Assembly: GCA_036491235.1 (NCBI GenBank)
Contig: DASXCK010000088.1
Coordinates: forward strand, 1 to 6,439
Origin: JAVDCA01 sp036491235
GTDB lineage: Bacteria; Pseudomonadota; Alphaproteobacteria; Rhizobiales; Xanthobacteraceae
DNA length: 6,439 nt
Direction: 5' to 3'
Shown: in pieces, positions 1 through 6,107 of the stretch
Position numbering within the stretch: position 1 is the first letter of the stretch
Layout: every line of letters starts with the position of its first letter
The notes under the pieces: generated by a model
What the model saw: only the letters and a program-made list of their open reading frames with translations
What the model was told of the DNA's origin: nothing
Database searches by the model: none
Program-made: the position numbers and the translations under genes

Positions 1-527
1 TGCTGGGTCAGACGCTGCAGCGCGGCGTAGGACGTCAGGCCGGAGCACATGAGAGCGGCCGCGAAGGCGGGTGAGAGCGGCGCATAGTCGATGAGATAGC
101 GCGGATGGGCGACCAGCACGTGGGTCGCGTAGCCGCCGTCCGCATAGACGCCGAGGTGGCGCGGCGCGGCGCAATTGTTCTCCTCGCCGTGCCGACAGGC
201 ATTGCAGGTACCGCAGCCGATCCAGGGATAGATCGCGACCCGGTCGCCGGGCTTGGCTTCGTGTTGCGCGTCGGGACCGACGCGCTCGACGACGCCGGCG
301 ATCTCGTGGCCGAGCGTGAAGGGCAGCGCCCGGCCCTTGCTGATGTCGAGTTTGTTGTCGCCGCCAAGGCGGAAATAGCCGTCCTGCACGTGCAGGTCCG
401 AGTGACATACGCCGCAGCGCTCGACGCGCACCAGCACCTCGCTGCCGCGCGGCTCCGGAGCGTCGACGACGGTCTCGCACAGCGGGGCGCCGTAGGCGGT
501 GAGCGATTGGCGGACGAGGCTGGTCAT
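1..527 (-). CDS. Zinc-dependent alcohol dehydrogenase (MDR family), C-terminus cut off by the window edge
   Basis: Medium-chain dehydrogenase/reductase, expected to oxidise an alcohol to an aldehyde or ketone with NAD(P)+ in the cytoplasm. The 175 visible residues are the GroES-like catalytic domain. Catalytic-zinc ligands are visible: Cys41 in GVCHSD, His74 in LGHEIAGVV and Cys161 in MCSG. The structural zinc site is complete: Cys105, Cys108, Cys111 and Cys119 with the spacing C-x2-C-x2-C-x7-C. The Rossmann cofactor-binding part, with its GxGxxG motif, lies beyond position 1. The wording GYFRLGGDNKL, YPWIGCGTC, HPRYL and CSGLTSYAAL resembles the 6-hydroxyhexanoate dehydrogenase-like subgroup as I remember it, but the substrate cannot be read from the sequence. 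The ATG at 527-525 overlaps the rsmA stop as ATGA, so it is probably translated by coupling and co-transcribed with rsmA. Family call is firm; subgroup and substrate are tentative. Confidence 0.9.
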   Translation of the reverse strand, partial: MTSLVRQSLTAYGAPLCETVVDAPEPRGSEVLVRVERCGVCHSDLHVQDGYFRLGGDNKLDISKGRALPFTLGHEIAGVVERVGPDAQHEAKPGDRVAIYPWIGCGTCNACRHGEENNCAAPRHLGVYADGGYATHVLVAHPRYLIDYAPLSPAFAAALMCSGLTSYAALQRLTQ

Positions 528-1399
528 GGCTGTTCTCGCGGGGTTCGGTGCGCCGCAAAAGCACGGGCCAGGGCGACGAAGCCCGCCACCGGAATATCCT
601 CGGCGCGCGCCGTCTCCGCAATCCCGGCGGCGGCCAGCAACGGCCGCGGATCGAAGCCGAGGGTGCGCAGGCTCTGGCGCAGCATCTTGCGGCGCTGGCC
701 GAAGGCGGCCTCGGTGACGCGCTCGAGGGCCGCGCGATCGCACGGCAGCGGCGCCGCACGCGGCACGAGGTGCACCACCGTCGAGGTGACTTTCGGGGGC
801 GGCACGAAGGCCGCGGCCGACACGTCGAACAGGATTTTTGCCTCGGCGCGCCAGCCCACGAGCACGCCGAGCCGGCCATAGGCTTTCGTGCCCGGCGACG
901 CGACGATACGCTCGGCGACCTCGCGCTGGAACATGAGCACGAGCGCATCGTACCAGGGCGGCCACGGATCGGTTGCGAGCCAGCGCACCAGCAGCGCCGT
1001 CGCGATGTTGTAGGGCAGGTTGGCGATGACGCGTACCGCTCCCGCACTCGATCCCGCGCCGATGTGGGGACGCGGGTCGAAATCGAGCGCGTCGCCGGAG
1101 ATCACCTCGATGCGGCCCGGGTAGCGCGCCGCGATCTCGGCGAGCGCCGCGACCGCCCGCTCGTCGCGTTCGACCGCGATGACGCGCGCGGCGCCCTGCG
1201 CAAGCAGCGCGCGGGTGAGGCCGCCGGGGCCGGGGCCGACCTCGACCACGGTGACGCCGGCCAGCGGGCCGCCGGCGCGCGCGATGCGCGCCGTCAGATT
1301 CAGGTCGAGCAAGAAATTTTGACCGAGTGATTTGCGGGCGTTGAGCGCATGGCGACGGATCACCTCCCGCAGCGGCGGCAGGTCGTCGATCGCGCTCAT
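524..1399 (-). CDS. rsmA: 16S rRNA (adenine1518-N6/adenine1519-N6)-dimethyltransferase RsmA/KsgA
   Basis: Cytoplasmic S-adenosylmethionine-dependent enzyme that dimethylates two adjacent adenines in the 3'-terminal helix (h45) of 16S rRNA during late small-subunit assembly; loss gives kasugamycin resistance. The 291-residue product has the usual length plus a short N-terminal lead. Visible motifs in order: SLGQNFL (24-30), SAM-binding motif I VVEVGPGPGGLT (51-62), the acidic residue Glu77 after AVER that would hold the ribose, GDAL (102-105), the catalytic NLPYNI (127-132), FVPPPKV (198-204) and FGQRRKMLR (233-241), followed by the small helical C-terminal domain. The start at 1399 is chosen because conserved sequence begins right after it and a GAGAG lies about 5 nt upstream. 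An in-frame start at 1456 would add 19 unconserved residues inside pdxA. It sits 7 bp after the pdxA stop and overlaps the next gene by 4 bp. Confidence 0.97.
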   Translation of the reverse strand: MSAIDDLPPLREVIRRHALNARKSLGQNFLLDLNLTARIARAGGPLAGVTVVEVGPGPGGLTRALLAQGAARVIAVERDERAVAALAEIAARYPGRIEVISGDALDFDPRPHIGAGSSAGAVRVIANLPYNIATALLVRWLATDPWPPWYDALVLMFQREVAERIVASPGTKAYGRLGVLVGWRAEAKILFDVSAAAFVPPPKVTSTVVHLVPRAAPLPCDRAALERVTEAAFGQRRKMLRQSLRTLGFDPRPLLAAAGIAETARAEDIPVAGFVALARAFAAHRTPREQP

Positions 1400-1406
1400 C
1401 GCGCTC

Positions 1407-2462
1407 TCATCGAACGGCCGCAGGCGCGCCGGCGCCGGCCGCAAGCCGCGCCGCAAGGTGCAACGCGGCGATCAGCGAGGACGGATCCGCCTTGCCGCTG
1501 CCGGCGATATCGAAGGCGGTGCCGTGATCGGGCGAGGTGCGCACGAAAGGCAGGCCGAGCGTCACGTTGACGGCATGGTCGAAGGCGAGCGTCTTGATCG
1601 GGATCAGCGCCTGGTCGTGATACATGGCGAGCGCCGCGTCATAGGAGGCGCGTGCCGCCGGGTGGAACATGGTGTCGGCGGGGAGGGGCCCGCGCGCATC
1701 GATGCCGGCCGCGCGCAAGGCCTCGACGGCGGGCGCGACCACGGCGAGATCCTCCGGCCCGAGCGCGCCGTCTTCGCCCGCATGCGGATTGAGCCCGGCA
1801 ACCGCGAGACGCGGCCGCGCGATGCCGAAGCGCTCGCGCAAGTCGCGATCGACGATGCGCCCGGTGGTGACGACCAGCTCGCGATTGAGCCTTCCGGGCA
1901 CCTCGGCAAGCGGTAGGTGGATGGTGACCGGCACTACCGCGAGCGCGGGCGACCACAACATCATCACGGGATGCAGCGGTTGCCCGGTCGCCTCGGTGGC
2001 GAGGCGGGCGAGGAACTCGGTGTGGCCGGGCTCGGCGAAACCCGACCGATAGAGCACGTTCTTGGCGACCGGATTGGTGACGACGGCGCTCGCCTCGCCT
2101 GCGAGCACGTCCGCGACCGCGCGGCGGATGGCGGCAATCGCCGCCGGCGCGCTGGTGGCGTCGGGCCGGCCGGGTTCGGCCGTGACCTTGAGACCGAGCG
2201 GCACGATCGGCAGCGCCTCGGCAAAGGTCGCCGCCGCCTCGCGCGGCGCAACAGTGCGGACGGGCGTCGCCATGCCGAGCGCGTGCGCGCGCGCCGCGAC
2301 ATAGTCGGGATCGGCGATCAGATAGAAGGGGGGCAACGCCAGCGTTTCGCGCCGGCGCCACACGTCGATCGCGAGATCGGGGCCGATGCCGGCCGGCTCG
2401 CCGAGGGTGAGCGCCAGGGGCGCCGACGGAAGCGCCGAGCGCGGCGCGGAAGCGGACCGCAC
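1407..2462 (-). CDS. pdxA: 4-hydroxythreonine-4-phosphate dehydrogenase PdxA (GTG start)
   Basis: NAD(P)+-dependent, metal-requiring enzyme of the DXP-dependent vitamin B6 pathway. It oxidises 4-phosphohydroxy-L-threonine; the product decarboxylates to 3-amino-2-oxopropyl phosphate, which PdxJ uses to build pyridoxine phosphate. The 351-residue protein shows GEPAGIGPD near the N-terminus (21-29), TNPVAKNVLY (129-138) and the three metal-ligand histidines of the family: His147 in GHTEF, His227 in GLNPHAGE and His282 in YHDQALIPIK. A C-terminal DHGTAFDIAGSGKADPSSL block follows (312-330). No ATG fits: the first in-frame ATG (2606) would put 48 arginine-rich residues inside surA. A GTG at 2462, 5 bp after the surA stop, gives a family-like length with about 14 extra residues relative to E. 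coli. A GAGG lies about 13 nt upstream, so ribosome loading may depend on termination at surA. Confidence 0.96.
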   Translation of the reverse strand: MRSASAPRSALPSAPLALTLGEPAGIGPDLAIDVWRRRETLALPPFYLIADPDYVAARAHALGMATPVRTVAPREAAATFAEALPIVPLGLKVTAEPGRPDATSAPAAIAAIRRAVADVLAGEASAVVTNPVAKNVLYRSGFAEPGHTEFLARLATEATGQPLHPVMMLWSPALAVVPVTIHLPLAEVPGRLNRELVVTTGRIVDRDLRERFGIARPRLAVAGLNPHAGEDGALGPEDLAVVAPAVEALRAAGIDARGPLPADTMFHPAARASYDAALAMYHDQALIPIKTLAFDHAVNVTLGLPFVRTSPDHGTAFDIAGSGKADPSSLIAALHLAARLAAGAGAPAAVR

Positions 2463-2467
2463 GGGCG

Positions 2468-3436
2468 CTATTTGACCTCGATCATCGCCTGTTTGCGCAG
2501 CTCTTCGAGGTAGCGCTTGGCCTGCGTCTTGAATTCGGCCGCGAACATCTGATCGCGCACCTCTTTGGTGCCGGCGGCGTCGAGTTTGTTGGCTTTCTTG
2601 ACGCACAGGGCGAACATCTGGATGCCTTGCGCCGTGACATCCGGGCTCGTCAGATGGCCCACCTCGACGCCGTCCAGGATCTTGCGCATGTCCGGCGCGA
2701 GATTGGCCGTGGACGTAACGATCTGCTCGCGGATCGCAACGTCGCGCAGCGCGCGCGCGAAGTTGAGCCCGTCATTGCAGTTCTCGAAGCGCGCGCGCAG
2801 CTGCTCGGCTTCGCGTTTGCGCGAATCGAGCACGAGCTGCGAGGAGCCCGGCGGCACGATGAACAGGATCGGGCGCAGCTGGTATTCGTAGCCGACCTCG
2901 TTCTTTTCGTCCTTCTTCTTGAGCTCGGCGAACACGTCCTTCTCGCGGATCTGCAGGCTCGATTGGAATTTGCCGCGCACGATCTGCTGCCAGGCGATGT
3001 CGGCGCGGATTTTCGACTTCAGCGTCTGGGAGTCGATGCCCTGGTGCGCGAGCGCCTGGGTGAGCTGATCGCCCGAAAGGTGCATGCGCTGCGCCATGTT
3101 GGCGTACGCGTTGTTGACCTGGTTGTCCTCGACCTCGAGCTTGTAGCGCTTGCCGACCTGCACCTTGAGCTTCTCGTCGATCAGCTCCTGGATCACGTCC
3201 TGACGCACCGGAGGCTTGTGCGAGGCGAGCGTGTCGAAGCGGATGCGTTGGTCGATATCGTAAGTGGTGATCGGCGCCCCGTTGACGATCACGGCAACCT
3301 GTTGGGCGGCCGCCGGAAACGCCACCACGGCGATGCCGGCCGCCGTAGCCAGCGCCACCAGGAGGCGGCGAGCGGTCGCCCGCGCGCGCATCTTCTGCAT
3401 CGGACGGCTCATCAGATGGTTCATCACGTCGCGCAT
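2468..3436 (-). CDS. surA: SurA-type periplasmic chaperone with a degenerate parvulin-like domain
   Basis: Periplasmic chaperone for outer-membrane proteins on their way to the BAM complex. From the start chosen here the product has 322 residues: a basic N-region, a hydrophobic segment (about 25-40) and a signal-peptidase site after FPAAA (44). The SurA N-domain follows (about 47-170, with AVIVNGAPITTYDIDQR and DVIQELIDEKLKVQ), then one parvulin-like region (about 183-280) and a C-terminal helix. E. coli SurA has 428 residues and two parvulin domains; shorter one-domain forms are usual in alphaproteobacteria. The parvulin region lacks the GGDLGW and FGWHI signatures, so isomerase activity is doubtful. 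Cys220 and Cys278 flank it and could form a disulfide. The start is uncertain: in-frame ATGs at 3436, 3424, 3412, 3400 and 3391 all keep a signal peptide, and none has a strong Shine-Dalgarno. Position just after lptD and 5 bp before pdxA supports the identity. Confidence 0.92.
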   Translation of the reverse strand: MRDVMNHLMSRPMQKMRARATARRLLVALATAAGIAVVAFPAAAQQVAVIVNGAPITTYDIDQRIRFDTLASHKPPVRQDVIQELIDEKLKVQVGKRYKLEVEDNQVNNAYANMAQRMHLSGDQLTQALAHQGIDSQTLKSKIRADIAWQQIVRGKFQSSLQIREKDVFAELKKKDEKNEVGYEYQLRPILFIVPPGSSQLVLDSRKREAEQLRARFENCNDGLNFARALRDVAIREQIVTSTANLAPDMRKILDGVEVGHLTSPDVTAQGIQMFALCVKKANKLDAAGTKEVRDQMFAAEFKTQAKRYLEELRKQAMIEVK

Positions 3437-3444
3437 CGCATATC

Positions 3445-3467
3445 GGGAGCCTAGACGGCCCGCTCCC
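3445..3467 (-). promoter_or_regulatory. Small inverted repeat in the surA leader
   Basis: Perfect 6-bp arms GGGAGC (3445-3450) and GCTCCC (3462-3467) are separated by 11 nt. In the minus-strand transcript this forms a hairpin ending 8 nt before the first candidate surA ATG (3436). Its 5' arm contains part of a purine-rich run (AAAGGGGGGAG, 3474-3464) that looks like a Shine-Dalgarno but has no start codon at normal distance; the hairpin could mask it or bring it closer to the ATG. A structural observation only; any regulatory role is inference. Confidence 0.35.
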
Positions 3468-3494
3468 CCCTTTGGTGGACTGGCGTTATCCGTT

Positions 3495-3567
3495 GAGCAT
3501 GATTCTTCCCGAAAACCGGTATCTACCCCGGATCGGATCCGGGGCAAGCTCTTTCGGGATCATGCTC
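3495..3567. repeat. Nested intergenic palindrome of the rhizobial GAGCATGAT...ATCATGCTC type
   Basis: A 73-bp element between lptD and surA. The outer arms pair GAGCATGAT (3495-3503) with ATCATGCTC (3559-3567), 9 of 9. After a 4-nt bulge (TCTT, 3504-3507) the arms continue with CCCGAAA (3508-3514) against TTTCGGG (3552-3558), 7 of 7. Inside lies a second perfect palindrome, CCCCGGATC (3526-3534) and GATCCGGGG (3536-3544), around a single G. The outer arms and the CGAAAACCGGT stretch match, from memory, a short palindromic repeat scattered between genes in many Hyphomicrobiales genomes. The inner CCCCGGATC palindrome resembles another common intergenic motif there. It would be transcribed in any lptD-surA message and could fold into a long branched hairpin. 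There is no T-run on either strand after it, so a classical terminator is not supported. Confidence 0.8.
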
Positions 3568-3610
3568 CCAGCGCCCCTATGCCTGATCCGCCTCTGTGGT
3601 CCAGGATGGT

Positions 3611-3629
3611 GGCAATATATTGCCCAATA
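3611..3629. promoter_or_regulatory. AT-rich palindrome with three CAATA/TATTG half-sites downstream of lptD
   Basis: GGCAATATATTGCC (3611-3624) is a perfect 14-bp palindrome. It contains CAATA (3613-3617) directly followed by TATTG (3618-3622), and a third half-site CAATA (3625-3629) forms a second inverted pair, TATTG-CC-CAATA. This is the most AT-rich spot in the gap in an otherwise GC-rich window, and lies about 175 bp upstream of the surA ATG at 3436. It could be a protein-binding operator or part of a surA promoter, but I cannot name a regulator and see no convincing -35/-10 pair. Confidence 0.35.
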
Positions 3630-3659
3630 ATGCGTCACCGCGTCGCCCCGGTCAGGGGC

Positions 3660-6107
3660 TCATTGGGCGGCGCCGTTGGTGCCGCCGAGGGTCCGCAGGC
3701 TCATCTGCAACATCACGGTGTTGTTGGCTTGATTTTGGCCGTTGAACTCGAAGTCGCCGATGTAGTTGAGGCTCAGCATGTAGCAGTCGTCGATGTAGCC
3801 GATGCCGACCCGGGTCTGGTCGAACTTGCCGGACTGGATGTCGTAGCGCAATGCGGTCGACACCACCCAGTTGGTATTGACCTTGTAGGAGGTCGTGACG
3901 AGCACGCCGTCGCGCCGGGTGAGGAAGCCGAGCTCGGGCTGAGCCGCATAGTCGCCATAGAGCACCGAATACCTCCAGCGGTCGAACAAGGCCGTGCCCT
4001 CCAGCTCGAACCGCTTGAGCGAGAAATCACCCTCGTCGAAGCGGAAGCGCGACGTGAACTGGTAGATCGAATTCGGCTGGTAGCTCACGCGCGCCACATA
4101 GTCGGAGCGGGCGGTGTCGAGGCCGCTGTCGATGCCCGTGTTGGTGGCCTCGCCGGCCGCAAACGAGTTGGTGCCGAACAGCTGGTAGGACTGGCCGAAC
4201 AGCGCGTTGAGGTGTCCGGCGCCATTGAACTGCGCGGTGTATTGGATGCCGACGTTGGAGCGGCCGCCGCCTTCGACGCGGTCGTAGCCCGAGAACTTGT
4301 CGACCTTGAAGAGGTTGCTGTCGTCGAACACGAGGCTCTGCGAGTCTTCGTTCGGCAGCTTGCCGATGTCGGGCTCGTTCGGCCGGATGATCACCTGGGC
4401 GATCGGCTCGATCGTCTGGGTGCCCCAGGACTGCACGCTGATGAACGGATAGCGGTATTCGAGACCGATCGTCGGCATGACGCGCACCACGTCCGTCGTA
4501 CCGGTCTGGTAATAGTTCGACACGCCGACCTGGTTCTCGATCGACGCCGTCGCGACGTCGGCGCGGATCGACGCGAACGGAATCCACTGCTGGCCGTACG
4601 AGTCGATGAACTGGCGCTTCCACTGCGCCTCGGCGGTGAAGCGGGTGTACTCGCCCGGTATGCCGCGCAGCAGGCAGTTGGCCGGGACCTTCACGGCCGG
4701 ATCGGCGCTCGTGGTGGCGCACAGGTTGTTGTTGACGGCGTTGAGGCTGATCGCGTCGAAGCTCGCCGTCTGTCGCGTCAGGCTGGTGAAGTTGCTGTTG
4801 AGCGTCACGGTGCCGCCGAGCACGCTGTGATCGAACACCCGGGTGTAGTCGATCACCGGCGCGACGACCGGCAGCTGTGACTGCACGTCCGCCGTCGAGA
4901 ACCCGTAGAAATAGAGGCTGCGCGCTTCGAAATAGCTGTCGGCGCCGCGTCCGGTCAGCCACAGCTGCGAGATGCCGTCGGTGAGCGCGACGCCGAACGG
5001 ATCGGGATTGTGCGTCTGCAGGGTCGAGAGGTGGTAGTCCTGGAAGAAGGTGGGGTCGCTTACCAGGAGCGTGTCCCAGCCCCACGTCCAGTTGGAGGTG
5101 AGGTTGAACTTGCCTTCGGTCTCGAAGCTGCCGCGGAAGTCGCGGAAGCCGGGCTGCCCGGCGAAAAAGTCCTTGTCGAGCTGGTCGATGCCGGCGGCGC
5201 GGATCGTGTAGTAGCCGTTCTCCAGCCGTTGGCGGAACTCAGCCTGCGCCAGCACGCCCTGCATCGACGTAATGCGCGGCGAGATCGTCAGGTCATAGTT
5301 GGGGGCGAGCGCGAAATAGTACGGCGTCTCGACGCCGAACCCGTAGGTGGTCGACGTCGAGATGATCGGCATCAAGAGGCCGGTCTTGCGCTTCACCGTC
5401 GGGTCGGGCTCGGCCAGATAGGGGAAGTAGCCGACCGGGAAGCCGAAGAATTCGAGGGTGGCATCCTCGAAATACATCATCTTCTCGGCCTGATTATGGA
5501 TGATGCGCGCAGCCTTGACCTGCCACAGCGGCGGCTTCTTGGGGTCGTCGGCGCAGGGCTTGCAGGCCGTGTAGACGCCGTTCTCGAATACCGAATAGTT
5601 GCCCGAGCTGCGATTGGCGCGCACGGCCGCGAACCGCGTGTCGTCGATGGTCTCGACGCGCAGCGAATCGACGAATCCGTCGCGATAGTCGTCGGTGAGG
5701 TCGATCACCTGGCCATAGGTGATCTTGCCGTCCGCCTCCGTCAGCCGGGCATTGCCTTCCGCCCGCAGCCGCTTGGTCTTCTGGTCGTAGGTGACCCGGT
5801 CGGCCTCGATGGTGGCGCCGTTGTAGTAGATTTGTACGTTGCCGACCGCCGAGACGCGGTTGTTGTTGTAGTCGTAGTCGACCTCGTTTGCCTTCACGAG
5901 CATCTGCGAGTCGCCGCCGCCCCTCTGTCGGAGCGAGTGACCCGGGCTGGCCGGCCGCAGCTGCTGCTGGAAGGTGAGGAAGTCCTGCTGCGCCCACGCC
6001 GGCTGTGGGGCGGCGAGGCAGGCGCAGACGAGCGCAGCCGCAACCGCCGCCGCTGTCTTGCCGACGCGACCCGATCGTGGTGGACGAGGGGTGGTCAAAC
6101 CGGCCAT
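3660..6107 (-). CDS. lptD: LPS-assembly outer-membrane protein LptD
   Basis: Outer-membrane beta-barrel that, plugged by lipoprotein LptE, inserts lipopolysaccharide into the outer leaflet as the last step of the Lpt bridge. The 815-residue product begins with a signal peptide (cleavage after PAWA, about 39). An LptA-like OstA jellyroll follows (about 68-180, with VKANEVDYDYNNNRVSAVGNV), then the conserved linker DPKKPPLWQVKAARIIHNQ and YFPYLAEPDPTVKRKTG, and a long barrel of alternating aromatic strands ending in NNTVMLQMSLRTLGG with a short hydrophilic tail. Cysteines of the mature protein are Cys182 and Cys185 (CKPC), Cys463, Cys478 and a single Cys775 in the barrel. E. coli has an extra N-terminal cysteine and an adjacent CC pair, so the disulfide scheme must differ. 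The ATG at 6107 is preferred over an in-frame GTG at 6110 because AGGAGG is 7 nt upstream. It overlaps the lptG stop as TGATG. Confidence 0.97.
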   Translation of the reverse strand: MAGLTTPRPPRSGRVGKTAAAVAAALVCACLAAPQPAWAQQDFLTFQQQLRPASPGHSLRQRGGGDSQMLVKANEVDYDYNNNRVSAVGNVQIYYNGATIEADRVTYDQKTKRLRAEGNARLTEADGKITYGQVIDLTDDYRDGFVDSLRVETIDDTRFAAVRANRSSGNYSVFENGVYTACKPCADDPKKPPLWQVKAARIIHNQAEKMMYFEDATLEFFGFPVGYFPYLAEPDPTVKRKTGLLMPIISTSTTYGFGVETPYYFALAPNYDLTISPRITSMQGVLAQAEFRQRLENGYYTIRAAGIDQLDKDFFAGQPGFRDFRGSFETEGKFNLTSNWTWGWDTLLVSDPTFFQDYHLSTLQTHNPDPFGVALTDGISQLWLTGRGADSYFEARSLYFYGFSTADVQSQLPVVAPVIDYTRVFDHSVLGGTVTLNSNFTSLTRQTASFDAISLNAVNNNLCATTSADPAVKVPANCLLRGIPGEYTRFTAEAQWKRQFIDSYGQQWIPFASIRADVATASIENQVGVSNYYQTGTTDVVRVMPTIGLEYRYPFISVQSWGTQTIEPIAQVIIRPNEPDIGKLPNEDSQSLVFDDSNLFKVDKFSGYDRVEGGGRSNVGIQYTAQFNGAGHLNALFGQSYQLFGTNSFAAGEATNTGIDSGLDTARSDYVARVSYQPNSIYQFTSRFRFDEGDFSLKRFELEGTALFDRWRYSVLYGDYAAQPELGFLTRRDGVLVTTSYKVNTNWVVSTALRYDIQSGKFDQTRVGIGYIDDCYMLSLNYIGDFEFNGQNQANNTVMLQMSLRTLGGTNGAAQ

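Noticed and set aside
105..881. Plus-strand open frame of 258 codons opposite the dehydrogenase and rsmA
   Set aside because: Spans the overlap of two real minus-strand genes with intact catalytic motifs; its protein has no recognisable domain.
2463..2606. Upstream extension of pdxA to an ATG at 2606
   Set aside because: The 48 added residues are arginine/glutamine-rich and lie wholly within surA in another frame; the GTG at 2462 gives a family-like length.
3437..3547. Upstream extension of surA to a TTG at 3547
   Set aside because: The extension starts inside the intergenic palindrome and would place 37 non-conserved residues before an otherwise good signal peptide.
3495..3567. The nested palindrome as an insertion-sequence end or attachment site
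   Set aside because: No transposase or integrase remnant and no flanking target duplication that I can see; a short interspersed repeat explains it better.
3645..3659. Inverted repeat GCCCC-GGTCA-GGGGC right after the lptD stop, as an intrinsic terminator
   Set aside because: Only a 5-bp stem, with no T-run following in the minus-strand direction; not enough to call a terminator.
3264..4880. Long plus-strand open frame of 538 codons opposite lptD and the surA 5' end
   Set aside because: It is antisense to clearly recognisable genes, low in complexity (rich in Arg, Val, Ala, Asp), resembles no family I know, and runs across the intergenic palindrome. Long antisense frames are expected in GC-rich genomes.
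6015..6027. Lipoprotein-like cysteine in the LptD signal peptide (LVCAC)
   Set aside because: A cysteine at the -2 position does not fit the lipobox, and a normal signal-peptidase I site (PAWA) follows; LptD is a barrel protein, not a lipoprotein.
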